A stretch of 19,345 nucleotides of DNA from CAYXVB01 sp964467785. GTDB lineage: Bacteria > Bdellovibrionota > UBA1018. The stretch is taken from contig CAYXVB010000062.1 in NCBI GenBank assembly GCA_964467785.1, forward strand, positions 1 to 19,345, given 5' to 3'. Below the pieces are notes generated by a model that was given only the letters and a program-made list of their open reading frames with translations, ran no database searches and had not been told where the DNA came from. The position numbers were made by a program, and so were the translations under genes. This document shows positions 7,041 through 14,787 of this stretch, one piece after another; position 1 is the stretch's first letter, and the number at the start of each line of letters is the position of its first letter.

Positions 7041-7667
7041 CTACTCGGCTCGAATCAATTGCAGGTACTTTTCCGTGAACTCCTGCAGCGCCCAATCGTA
7101 GTCACCCACGTCCCGGACGATCGTATCGGCAAAGAACTTGGTCGGTTCGACATAAAGGTCATGCATCGGCTTGACCTGCTTGAAGAACTGGGCGCGCACG
7201 CCCTCGGGAGTCCGGCCCCGCTCACGCACGTCCCGATGCAAGCGACGCTCGTAGCGAAGCGACTCGGGCGTGTCGAAAAAAACCATCTCATCGAGCAAGG
7301 CACGAACCGGCTCGGAGTGGAAGATCAGGATGCCATCGAGCAGGATCAAGCGCCGGGGATCTTGCGGAAGTGTTTTCTGGAGGCGCTTGTGGGTCGCGAA
7401 ATCGTAGATCGGAATCTCAACCGGACGGCCGGCCTTAAGCTCCGCCAGTTGACGGGCCAGCAGCGCGAAGTCGATTGCGTCTGGGTGATCGAAATTGACG
7501 GCGCCGCCGTCCTTGTCGAAACGCGCGGACTGGTCGATGTAATAGTTATCCTGAAAAATCAGGGCGCAAGAATCGCTCGGCACATTGGCCGCGAGCGCAC
7601 GGGCAAAGGTGGTCTTTCCCGACCCGCTACCGCCAGAGATGCCGACAATCCGGATGTCCGAGTTCAT
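7041..7667 (-). CDS. udk: Uridine kinase
   Basis: A 208-residue P-loop kinase that phosphorylates uridine (and cytidine) to the monophosphate. Motifs: GISGGSGSGKTT (9-20, Walker A), FQDNYY (38-43, matching QDAYY in E. coli Udk), NFDHPDAID (58-66), PIYDFATHKR (86-95), LLDGILIF (109-116, 'EGIL' in most homologues) and RYERRLHRDVRERGR (138-152, the lid). ATG 7667 is chosen over the longer frame because the Udk family begins right before the P-loop. It lies seven bases after the upp stop. In this operon it can feed uridine into the UMP pool from which the URC pathway starts. In Lachancea kluyveri uridine salvage genes are likewise tied to the URC route (family knowledge). Confidence 0.93.
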   Translation of the reverse strand: MNSDIRIVGISGGSGSGKTTFARALAANVPSDSCALIFQDNYYIDQSARFDKDGGAVNFDHPDAIDFALLARQLAELKAGRPVEIPIYDFATHKRLQKTLPQDPRRLILLDGILIFHSEPVRALLDEMVFFDTPESLRYERRLHRDVRERGRTPEGVRAQFFKQVKPMHDLYVEPTKFFADTIVRDVGDYDWALQEFTEKYLQLIRAE

Positions 7668-7674
7668 TGAGGCT

Positions 7675-8313
7675 TCACTTCGTCTGATAGAGGCGATCTC
7701 CCGAGTCGCCCAGACCCGGTACGAGGAAGCCGTTGGAATTGAGTTCCTTTTCGAGTCCCAAGGAATAGATCTCGACATCCGGATGGAGCTCCTGAATGCG
7801 ACTGAGGGCCTGTTGGCTGACCAGCAGGCTCAGGATCTGGATCTTCCTCACATCATGGCTCTTCAATCGCTCGATCGCGGCGAGCGCAGTGTCGCCTGTG
7901 GCGACCAGGGGATCACAAAGGATCGCGATTTTTCCTCGGATGTCCTGCGGCATCTTGAAATAATACTCCACCGTGCTGTGGATGAACTTGTCGCGATAAA
8001 TCCCGATGAAACCCGCCGACGCGAAAGGAATCATCGACAAGACGGCGTCGAGCATCCCGTTGCCCGCCCGCATGACGGAAACCACGACCGGTGGATTGAC
8101 GATGCGCTGGATCTTGGCGCGGGCGATCGGGGTATCGACCTCCACATGATCCATATCGGTCCAGCCGCGCATCGCCTCATAGGCGAGGATGCGGGAAACC
8201 TCTTTGGTCAGCTCCCGGAATTCGTTCGCCTGCGTGCGCGAGTCACGAAGGTAACCCAGCTTATGGCGAAGCAAAGGATGATCGATGAAATGGACATTGT
8301 TCTGGAGATTCAT
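7675..8313 (-). CDS. upp: Uracil phosphoribosyltransferase (URC6-type role)
   Basis: A 212-residue enzyme converting uracil plus PRPP to UMP. Typical UPRTase features: HPLLRHKLGYLRD (12-24), VVSVMRAGNGML (77-88), FIGIYRD (102-108), the PRPP loop CDPLVATGDTAL (133-144) and the C-terminal uracil-binding PGLGDSGDRLYQTK (199-212, normally PGLGDAGDRxFGTK). The PRPP loop has ATGDTA where E. coli has ATGGS, a small departure. ATG 8313 is fixed by AGAGGA about nine bases upstream and by the standard family N-terminus. The open frame upstream lies inside the URC4 gene. It is 13 bp after URC4 and 7 bp before udk, so it is part of the uracil degradation operon rather than a lone salvage gene. Confidence 0.95.
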   Translation of the reverse strand: MNLQNNVHFIDHPLLRHKLGYLRDSRTQANEFRELTKEVSRILAYEAMRGWTDMDHVEVDTPIARAKIQRIVNPPVVVSVMRAGNGMLDAVLSMIPFASAGFIGIYRDKFIHSTVEYYFKMPQDIRGKIAILCDPLVATGDTALAAIERLKSHDVRKIQILSLLVSQQALSRIQELHPDVEIYSLGLEKELNSNGFLVPGLGDSGDRLYQTK

Positions 8314-8326
8314 GGGAATGATCCTC

Positions 8327-9532
8327 TTAAAAGACTGTTCCGTCACTCTTGAGCTGAAGAGGCGGGGCGCCGCTCGGGCGCTTTTCCTTGGCCGCGATTC
8401 GTCCGGACCACCACGTTCCTCCTTCGAGAACCTTGGCGAGCGGAAATTCCGCTTCCGAAAGTCCGAGCTTGGCTCGAACTCTCGCGGCAATGCGATCTAG
8501 GAGCACGATCGTCAATGCGCGCCATTCAACGATGAGCTCGCTGCCAGGCTCGTGAGCGAGTTGAGGGGCGCTCGGATCGCGCAGGCTGATCAGCCCGCGA
8601 TCGAGAAGGAGGCCGCCATTACGGTATTCCGGCAAACCAGTCATCTCGTGGACTGCCGTGATCTTGACTCCGCCAGCTTCGATCGGCTCGATCAAGGAGT
8701 AGGTCAGCCATTGAGAAAGCTTGTGGAAGGGTATCAGTGAGTCACTCGATTCGGGACTGCCCAAAATCGGATGCCGCCAACAATCACCCAGGTTCACGCC
8801 CTGGAATTCGATTCGTCCTGGCCAGATCGGCCCCAATCCTTCCAAGACCGTCCGCAACAGGCGCACGGCTGGAACCTCAACCCCCATTGCACGGATACGA
8901 TCGAAAATCCCGCCAGGCCGTCCATGAGCGAAGATCTCGGCATTCTTCTCAAGCGCGCCCGCGAGCGCGCGGAGGAGCTGCAAGCGACCCTCGACCCCAA
9001 CTAATGGATTGGCTGGGCCGACCTGAAAACCCGCCTCGAGCTTTTGACGAGTGAGGGCCCTGAGACCCGCAGCGGTCACCTGGAGCGGCTTCTTCGGATC
9101 ATGGGAGAAGTCGCCGTTCATGAACATCCGGAAACTTGCTACGGCAAGCCCTTCGGAACGGCCAATATCCTTTCCGTCTTCGGTATACTTCCATGCATCG
9201 CCTGCCCCGGCATCGAGCAGGACCGACACCACCACCAGATCGAGCAGAGTCCGCGCGATCTCCTCCGCCGCAAATCCCCGCAGGCGGGGCTCCAGCTCGA
9301 GGGCGACACGATCCCTTCCGCCGGCCTTGAAGTGTCCCCAGCGTGAATGGAACGGAATCTTCAGATCCGGATAGTTCGTCCGGGTCACCGACACGACAAA
9401 GTCGGCGACTTCTTCTAGCTTCTCGGGATGGTAAACGAAATGCGTGCGGCCCGCCTCGGTCGCCTCGAAAAGGCGGAGGGATCTCTCCCGGATCGCACGG
9501 GTGGATAAAAGGTAGTCGATGTCACTCTTCAA
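8327..9532 (-). CDS. urc4: URC4/Urg3 family protein (DUF1688), uracil catabolism
   Basis: A 401-residue protein of the URC4/Urg3 (DUF1688) family. URC4 is essential in the non-reductive uracil degradation pathway of Lachancea kluyveri, where ribosylurea is a reported intermediate. Its exact reaction is not settled. Conserved blocks: LLSTRAIRERS (8-18), THFVYHPEKL (30-39), YPDLKIPFHSRWGHF (54-68), WKYTEDGKDIGRSEGLAVASF, FQVGPANPLVGVEGR, GDCWRHP and PFHKLSQWLTYSLIEP, then MTGLPEYRNGGLLLDRGLI. The length is normal. The start is TTG 9532 with AGGGG about seven bases upstream. No ATG exists upstream in frame, and residues from 4 on are conserved. It overlaps the URC1 stop by 11 bases, so the two are translationally coupled. 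Confidence 0.9.
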   Translation of the reverse strand: MKSDIDYLLSTRAIRERSLRLFEATEAGRTHFVYHPEKLEEVADFVVSVTRTNYPDLKIPFHSRWGHFKAGGRDRVALELEPRLRGFAAEEIARTLLDLVVVSVLLDAGAGDAWKYTEDGKDIGRSEGLAVASFRMFMNGDFSHDPKKPLQVTAAGLRALTRQKLEAGFQVGPANPLVGVEGRLQLLRALAGALEKNAEIFAHGRPGGIFDRIRAMGVEVPAVRLLRTVLEGLGPIWPGRIEFQGVNLGDCWRHPILGSPESSDSLIPFHKLSQWLTYSLIEPIEAGGVKITAVHEMTGLPEYRNGGLLLDRGLISLRDPSAPQLAHEPGSELIVEWRALTIVLLDRIAARVRAKLGLSEAEFPLAKVLEGGTWWSGRIAAKEKRPSGAPPLQLKSDGTVF

Positions 9533-10778
9533 TTTTGCGCCCCTGGACTGCAGCCAGCTCGTCGGTGGACTTGGCCTTGTCTGTCGTGAAATAGCCGGCG
9601 GCCTTTTTGGCTTCCATTTCCACCTGTGCGTCGGCGGGAATCAGCTCGTCGGGAATCGAGATCCGATTGACCACTTCGATGCCGCTGCCGACGATGGCGT
9701 TATACTTCATGTTGCTCATGGAGTGCAGGTTGTGGATCTTGCGGATGCCGAAGAAATGGAGATGATCCGGCATGATCTCTTGGAAACGGGCGTCCTCGAC
9801 GCCCGCGACGCACTCCGTGCGAAGGAAATAGGTGGCCGCGGAGTCGCCGCCCTCCTGCCGCTTGCGGGCATTGTAAACCAGGAACTTGGTCACCTCGCCC
9901 AAGGCGCGGCCTTCTTTGCGGAAGTAAATGATGATGCCCACGCCGCCCCGTTGCGCGGTCCGGGCGGCATCCTCGATGCCGAACATCAGATAAGGCCGAC
10001 AGGTGCAGATATCGGAACCGAAAACGTCCGAACCATTGCATTCATCGTGTACACGGCAGGTCAGCTCGACCTTTGGATTGGCGAGATCCGCTGGATCACC
10101 GAAAATATAGGCCGTCGCGTGGCCGATAGGCGGCAACCAGACTTTGAGGTCCGGCCGCGTGATGAGCTCGGGATACATCCCGCCCATCTCCTGGAACAAG
10201 ACGCGCCGGAAGGCCCCCTCTTCGACTCCCAAACGCTTGGCGACGCCGGGAAGGTACCATACCGGTTCAATGGCAACCTTGGTGATCTTGATGTCGCCGT
10301 TCTTCAAAACGATCTTGCCGTCAGGAACAACGCGCCCAGCCTGAATGGCCTGATGGATTTCCGGGATCTGGAGTCGGGCCTGAGTCACGGCAATCGTGGG
10401 ACGGATGTCGTAGCCTTGCTCGTAAAGCGGTCCGAAGTGTTTTTGTGGATCCAGGCCCCAGGGATCGATCGCGACCAGCTTCTCGGGCTGGAACCAACTC
10501 TCATAGGGACCGATCTGAGCGGGACTCTCGGTATTATTCAGGTCCGGTTTGTGCTGGGACGGATACTGGCCACTGGCAATCGACAGAGCGCGATAGACCG
10601 TGTAGGAACCGCTGTGAGTGCCAATCGCATTACGCTTGCGCGGATCCGTGACCGAGGCCACGACCGGGCCGCGCTGAAGCGGATTCTTCGCGCCCCAATG
10701 GATCGGAAGACTCTCTTTATAACGAAGGTTGGTATGCGTCGCCAGAATGACGTGCTGGAGTTTAGCTTTCTTTGACAT
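9522..10778 (-). CDS. urc1: URC1-type GTP cyclohydrolase II-like enzyme, uracil catabolism
   Basis: A 418-residue protein with a GTP cyclohydrolase II (RibA-like) core after a roughly 230-residue N-terminal extension. That layout marks URC1 rather than RibA. The zinc-binding set ECNGSDVFGSDICTC (246-260; Cys247, Cys258, Cys260) keeps the C-x10-C-x-C spacing of RibA, followed by IIIYFRKEGRALG (282-294; RibA has YLRQEGRGIG). URC1 is thought to open the uracil ring of a uridine nucleotide, the key step of the URC pathway. Other blocks: HTNLRYKESLPIHWG (15-29) and GTHSGSYTVYRAL (53-65). ATG 10778 shares one base with the mmsA stop (TGATG), favouring it over the in-frame start 36 bases further upstream. 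No riboflavin genes are nearby, which supports a catabolic role. Confidence 0.9.
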   Translation of the reverse strand: MSKKAKLQHVILATHTNLRYKESLPIHWGAKNPLQRGPVVASVTDPRKRNAIGTHSGSYTVYRALSIASGQYPSQHKPDLNNTESPAQIGPYESWFQPEKLVAIDPWGLDPQKHFGPLYEQGYDIRPTIAVTQARLQIPEIHQAIQAGRVVPDGKIVLKNGDIKITKVAIEPVWYLPGVAKRLGVEEGAFRRVLFQEMGGMYPELITRPDLKVWLPPIGHATAYIFGDPADLANPKVELTCRVHDECNGSDVFGSDICTCRPYLMFGIEDAARTAQRGGVGIIIYFRKEGRALGEVTKFLVYNARKRQEGGDSAATYFLRTECVAGVEDARFQEIMPDHLHFFGIRKIHNLHSMSNMKYNAIVGSGIEVVNRISIPDELIPADAQVEMEAKKAAGYFTTDKAKSTDELAAVQGRKIEE

Positions 10779-12286
10779 CAGGACATCCAAGTCGAATCGA
10801 CTTGCCTTTCCCACTTGGTGGTCACTTTTTTTACATGGCTCCAGAAATCAAGGCTGTGATGGCCGGTAATATCCCCGTGGCCAAACTTTGAATCCTGAAC
10901 GCCACCGAAGGAGAACGGCTCGCGGGGAACCGGTACTCCGATATTGACTCCGACCATTCCGGTGGAAGCCTCGCGGATCACACGCTCCGCGTGCACTCCG
11001 CTGGAAGTGAAGACTGAACAGGCGTTGCCATAGCCGCTTTCGTTCTCGATGGCCATCGCTTCGGAGATGTCGGCGCAGCGGATGATCGAGAGCACCGGCC
11101 CGAAGAGCTCTACCTTCGCGGCTTCGGAGCCGCGCTTCACCTGGTCGAGGATCGTCGGACCGATCCAGTTACCGCCTTCATAGCCAGCGGGCGCGGGAGC
11201 TTTTCTTCCATCGAGGAGGATCTTGGCGCCTTCCTGGACAGCCCGCTCGATCGCCCCCCGCAGGAAGTCCACCTGCGCTGATGTGATGATCGCCCCCATG
11301 TCCTTGCCAAGCACCATGGAGCGAGCCTTATCGACGGTCTTTTGAATCAACGGATCGACGGCGTCCGCCTTGCCGACCGCCAAGAGCACGGAGGCGGCCA
11401 TACAGCGCTGACCGGCACAGCCGGTGAAGGAATCGGAAATTCCAGCGCCCGTCAGTTCTGGATTGGCGTCAGGGAGCAAGACGATATGATTTTTAGCGCC
11501 GCCCAGCGCAAGCACGCGCTTACCTTGCTGGGTTCCACGCAGGTAAACCTGCTTGGCGACCGCGGAGGACCCGACAAAGCCGACCGCTTTCACGAAGGGA
11601 TGATCGATAATCGCCTCGACGGTCTCGCGCCCGCCTTGCAGGACAGTGAAGAGTCCTGCGGGCAAGCCGGCTTCTTTGAGCGCCTCGGCGATCCGGATCG
11701 ACGTGAGCGGAGTTTTCTCCGACGGTTTCCAGACATAGGCATTTCCAAGCGTCAACGCGATGGGAATGGTCCACATCGGGACCATCGCCGGAAAATTGAA
11801 AGGCGTGATATTGGCCACGACACCCAGTGGCTCGCGACGATACTCGCAGCTCACGCCGCGGGAGACCTCAAGCTTGCCGCCCAGATCCAGATTCTGAAGC
11901 GACAGGGCGAACTCCAGAACTTCGACCCCCTTCATCAAGCCTGCGAGGCCTTCGGCGTAGGTCTTTCCGGACTCAGAAGATTTGAGATGCGCGATCGATT
12001 CGCGATCCCGCAGCAGGATGTCCCGAAACGCGAACATCACTCGCGTGCGCTCCTTGATCGGGGTCTGTGCCCAGTCTTTGCGCGCTTTTTCAGCCGCTCG
12101 GATGGCTTGATCGACATCCTGCGCGGTCGAGTTCCACGCTTCGCCGATTTTCCGACCGTGATAAGGACTCTTGATTTCCCACTGTGATCCGGAACCTTTG
12201 ATCCATTGACCGTTCACGAAATTCAAACAGCTCAATGGTGTACCGGGAATTTGGACCGTGATCATCGTCGGAATTTCTACCGGCAT
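10778..12286 (-). CDS. mmsA: CoA-acylating methylmalonate/malonate-semialdehyde dehydrogenase
   Basis: A 502-residue aldehyde dehydrogenase of the MmsA/IolA type, which turns methylmalonate or malonate semialdehyde into propionyl-CoA or acetyl-CoA with NAD and CoA. Motifs: INGQW-like FVNGQWIKG, VVANITPFNFPAMVPMW (around 157-171), WKPSEKTP, FVGSSAVA and GCAGQRCMA, with catalytic Cys295. The signature Glu of ordinary ALDHs is not seen in its usual place, as expected for the CoA-dependent class. ATG 12286 is chosen. TTG 12301 or ATG 12265 are possible, and none has a good ribosome site. It precedes URC1 with a TGATG overlap. Because the yeast URC route ends in 3-hydroxypropionate, this enzyme could oxidise the derived malonate semialdehyde to acetyl-CoA. 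That link is inference from gene order. Confidence 0.93.
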   Translation of the reverse strand: MPVEIPTMITVQIPGTPLSCLNFVNGQWIKGSGSQWEIKSPYHGRKIGEAWNSTAQDVDQAIRAAEKARKDWAQTPIKERTRVMFAFRDILLRDRESIAHLKSSESGKTYAEGLAGLMKGVEVLEFALSLQNLDLGGKLEVSRGVSCEYRREPLGVVANITPFNFPAMVPMWTIPIALTLGNAYVWKPSEKTPLTSIRIAEALKEAGLPAGLFTVLQGGRETVEAIIDHPFVKAVGFVGSSAVAKQVYLRGTQQGKRVLALGGAKNHIVLLPDANPELTGAGISDSFTGCAGQRCMAASVLLAVGKADAVDPLIQKTVDKARSMVLGKDMGAIITSAQVDFLRGAIERAVQEGAKILLDGRKAPAPAGYEGGNWIGPTILDQVKRGSEAAKVELFGPVLSIIRCADISEAMAIENESGYGNACSVFTSSGVHAERVIREASTGMVGVNIGVPVPREPFSFGGVQDSKFGHGDITGHHSLDFWSHVKKVTTKWERQVDSTWMS

Positions 12287-12403
12287 GAGGTGGGATGTCA
12301 AGATTTTAGCGTATTGAATTTTGCACGGAATCTCTGATCCATCCCGAATTCAGCGCTGCTTCCCCGATCCCATTTTTTCGGCAATCGCAAATAATGAAAT
12401 GAC

Positions 12404-13387
12404 TCAGTCGATCCCCTTCTCAGGATCGTAGCGGACAGGTGAATGCCGCACAGGCCCCGCGTACAAAAAATTACTGCGAAGCCTTCGATCCAGGATCTGC
12501 TCGGCGCGCTTTCCGGCAGCGAGGAGCTGGTCGAGGTCGATTCCGGTGCGCACACCCATCTCTTCGAACATTCCGACGAGATCCTCGGTACAGGTATTGC
12601 CGCTGAATCCTGCATGGTACTCGGCCGCGCCAGTCTTAGGCTGCCCGCCGATCGCCCCAAGCGACGAGTCGAAATATTTGAATCCCATCTCCAGTGCGAC
12701 AAGATTGTTGGCCACGCCCCAACCCCGCGTATCGTGAAAGTGGATCACGACCTCGTCTCGGGTGAATCCCGCCGCGAGCACGGCATCGAAAAAGCGACGC
12801 ACCTGGCGCGGATTGGCAACGCCCGTCGTGTCTCCGAAGCCGATGAAACGGGCGCCCGCATCCTTCCACCAACGCCCGATACGAATGGCCTGTTCCGGCA
12901 TGACGTCCCCTGCGATGGGGCAGCCAAAACTAGTCAAGACCCAGCCAAATACGCTGTGGCCTGACTGGATGGAAAGCTGCGCCATCTCTTCAAGCAACGT
13001 CTGGTTCTCGGCGTGGGTCATCCGGACATTGGCCAAGTTATGAGGCTCGCTGGCGGAGATCACCATGGCGATCTCGTCCACCCCAAAGCCTTCGCTGCGT
13101 GACTGAATGGCCCGCTCCAGCGCCTTGCGCGTCGTGCAGATGGCCCGATAGTCGACTCCTGGCTTCCGAGGTATCCCGCGCAGGACCTCCTCGGCGTCCG
13201 CGAATTGCGGCAGGTATTTAGGATGCGCGAAACTCGTGGCTTCGATCTTGGTCAGGCCCGCCTCCACCATCCGTCGGATCATTTCGATCTTGGCGGCGGT
13301 GGGCACGAATCTCTTCTCGCTTTGAAGACCGTCCCGAGCCCAGCATTCCCCGATGATCACTTTTTCAGCCATGGGATTCATCTTCAT
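12404..13387 (-). CDS. HMG-CoA lyase-like DRE-TIM metallolyase
   Basis: A 327-residue TIM-barrel enzyme of the HMGL/DRE-TIM group, which cleaves or forms C-C bonds next to a carboxyl or acyl-CoA group. It has the start motif GECWARDGLQSE (13-24, metal-binding Asp19 and Arg18), IEATSFAHPKYLPQFADAEEV, FGDTTGVANP (184-193), and the metal-binding HFHDTRGWGVANNLVA (216-231). HMG-CoA lyase has its catalytic Cys in a G-x-GGCPYA loop. Here the same place reads AIGGQPKTG (245-253), with Gln249 instead of Cys, so HMG-CoA cleavage by the usual mechanism is doubtful. GNTCTEDLVGMFEEMGV (263-279) is family-typical. ATG 13387 is fixed by a perfect AGGAGG at 13401-13396, eight bases upstream. It heads the operon with mmsA 117 bp downstream. 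The substrate is unknown; an acyl-CoA or 2-oxo/hydroxy acid aldol reaction is plausible. Confidence 0.82.
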   Translation of the reverse strand: MKMNPMAEKVIIGECWARDGLQSEKRFVPTAAKIEMIRRMVEAGLTKIEATSFAHPKYLPQFADAEEVLRGIPRKPGVDYRAICTTRKALERAIQSRSEGFGVDEIAMVISASEPHNLANVRMTHAENQTLLEEMAQLSIQSGHSVFGWVLTSFGCPIAGDVMPEQAIRIGRWWKDAGARFIGFGDTTGVANPRQVRRFFDAVLAAGFTRDEVVIHFHDTRGWGVANNLVALEMGFKYFDSSLGAIGGQPKTGAAEYHAGFSGNTCTEDLVGMFEEMGVRTGIDLDQLLAAGKRAEQILDRRLRSNFLYAGPVRHSPVRYDPEKGID

Positions 13388-13570
13388 TTCATAGTCCTCC
13401 TGCTCCGGTTTGCACAGACGGAATTCGCCGCGCTGCAGAGCGCATGCATGCAAAATCAAGCCCCCTGACTCAGGCCCCCGCGGTAAAAGTCGCAGGCCAT
13501 TGTCCGATTTGAAAAACGGGCGTACAAGAATAGGCAAAAGTGACCAACATCCCATCCGAGGAACATGACC

Positions 13571-14155
13571 ATGGAACACACTCTACCCCGGCTTCCCTAC
13601 TCCAAAGACGCCCTCGCGCCCCACATGAGCGTGGAAACTTTTGAATACCATTATGGCAAGCATCATCAGGCCTACGTCACCAACTTGAACAACCTGATCA
13701 AAGGCACGGATTTCGAGAACCTCACTCTCGAGGAAATCATCAAGAAGGCTCCCGCGGGCGGAGTGTTCAACAACGCGGCTCAGGTGTGGAACCACACTTT
13801 CTTCTGGCAAAGCATGAAGCCACAGGGCGGCGGCGCCCCCACGGGCGCGCTCGCCGAGACGCTCTTTGCCAAGTGGGGCGACCTCAACGGGTTCAAAGAA
13901 GCGTTCAGCAAAAGCGCCGTAGGAAATTTCGGCTCAGGCTGGACTTGGCTCGTCAAAAAACGCGATGGTTCGCTCGATATCGTCAATACCGCCAATGCCA
14001 GCACTCCGTTGACGTCCCCCGACCGCCCACTCCTCACGCTCGATGTCTGGGAACATGCCTATTACATCGACTATCGCAATGCGCGCCCCAAGTTCGTCGA
14101 GACGTTCCTGAATCACCTGGTGAACTGGAGCTTTGCCGAAAAGAACTTCGAGTAA
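13571..14155 (+). CDS. sodB: Iron superoxide dismutase
   Basis: A 194-residue Fe-SOD that dismutates superoxide in the cytoplasm (no signal peptide). Metal ligands are His27 (FEYHYGKHHQAYV), His75 (VWNHTFFW), Asp158 and His162 (LDVWEHAYYIDY). Gln71 in AAQVWNHTFFW is the second-sphere Gln typical of iron rather than manganese SODs, and GNFGSGWTWLV (118-128) is also family-standard. ATG 13571 is preferred to ATG 13565 because GAGGA at 13558-13562 lies eight bases upstream of it but only two from the other. The gene is divergent from the uracil operon and followed by an inverted repeat at 14178-14203. Confidence 0.95.
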   Translation: MEHTLPRLPYSKDALAPHMSVETFEYHYGKHHQAYVTNLNNLIKGTDFENLTLEEIIKKAPAGGVFNNAAQVWNHTFFWQSMKPQGGGAPTGALAETLFAKWGDLNGFKEAFSKSAVGNFGSGWTWLVKKRDGSLDIVNTANASTPLTSPDRPLLTLDVWEHAYYIDYRNARPKFVETFLNHLVNWSFAEKNFE

Positions 14156-14177
14156 GCCCCACTCAGCCCAAGGTCAC

Positions 14178-14203
14178 CGTGCCCCATGAGAGAGAGGGGC
14201 ACG
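14178..14203. terminator. GC-rich hairpin between converging sodB and membrane-protein gene
   Basis: A perfect 8-bp stem, CGTGCCCC/GGGGCACG, with a 10-base loop lies 22 bases after sodB and 8 bases before the end of the converging gene at 14211. Neither strand has a following T-run, so it is not a canonical intrinsic terminator. It may slow or end transcription from both sides or protect 3' ends. Confidence 0.45.
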
Positions 14204-14210
14204 CTCAATC

Positions 14211-14771
14211 TCAGGTCTGGCCGCTTGCCCCGCCCCGGCCGCGCTCACGCACGCGCCGGATCACGCCGGGGACCAAGAGCATGGCCACCAGGATCAGGGC
14301 CGTGGTCTGAGTCTCGTTACCCAAGACGCCGTTGAGCCAAAGCGTCGAGGCCATGATCACCAGAAAGTAGAGCATATCCCCTGTAATCGCGATCGCCCAC
14401 CCGGCGAGAAATCCGTGCCCCGCGACTTTGGCGACGGCTCGGCCCGTCATCGGATCCACCCCGAAGGCGACCGCGATCAACGCGAGCGGTCCCAGATGCG
14501 TGCCGTAAGCGGAAGTGGTTTGGAGCATCGCTTTCTTGAACAACTCGGCCACGCGCGAAAGCTGGGTAAACCGCCGACTCAAATGGATCAGACCCAGCAT
14601 CAAAGGTTCGAAGACGCAGGCCAGAATCACGTCCGAGATGAAATAAAGAAACGCTGCCACTGGCCACGGGATCTCCCGACTCTGCGCGAGCAGGACTCCG
14701 GCTGGAATTCCTCCCCCCACGGGAATCAGGAAAAGAAATAGCACGTCCCAGGAATCAGACAAAAGCGACAT
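14211..14771 (-). CDS. Multi-pass inner-membrane protein of unknown function
   Basis: A 186-residue, strongly hydrophobic protein with about five membrane spans (roughly 9-29, 36-62, 90-106, 118-148 and 154-171) and a basic, cytoplasmic-looking C-terminal tail (IRRVRERGRGG). The first span holds a PVGGGIPAGVLLA motif, and the third region reads TTSAYGTHLGPLALIAVAFGVDP. The glycine-proline motif is loosely like that in small multidrug-export type membrane proteins, but I cannot assign a family. AAGGAG lies about 12 bases upstream of ATG 14771, inside the end of the preceding gene's spacer. It is the last of a four-gene run (Pal-like, caspase-fold peptidase, small secreted protein, this protein) and converges with sodB. 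Confidence 0.75.
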   Translation of the reverse strand: MSLLSDSWDVLFLFLIPVGGGIPAGVLLAQSREIPWPVAAFLYFISDVILACVFEPLMLGLIHLSRRFTQLSRVAELFKKAMLQTTSAYGTHLGPLALIAVAFGVDPMTGRAVAKVAGHGFLAGWAIAITGDMLYFLVIMASTLWLNGVLGNETQTTALILVAMLLVPGVIRRVRERGRGGASGQT

Positions 14772-14787
14772 GAGCGGAATGGACTCC

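Noticed and set aside
6258..7670. A 470-codon plus-strand open frame
   Set aside because: It lies wholly opposite udk, the OmdA-like gene and the 5' part of radD, all strongly supported by family motifs. Its product has no recognisable domain and is typical of GC-rich antisense frames.
9519..10775. A 418-codon plus-strand open frame
   Set aside because: It is antisense to URC1 over its whole length. The minus-strand protein has the full GTP cyclohydrolase II zinc motif, and the plus-strand product shows no family pattern.
13388..13579. N-terminal extension of the HMGL-like enzyme by 64 residues
   Set aside because: A perfect AGGAGG stands eight bases before ATG 13387, and the extension covers intergenic sequence and would overlap sodB.
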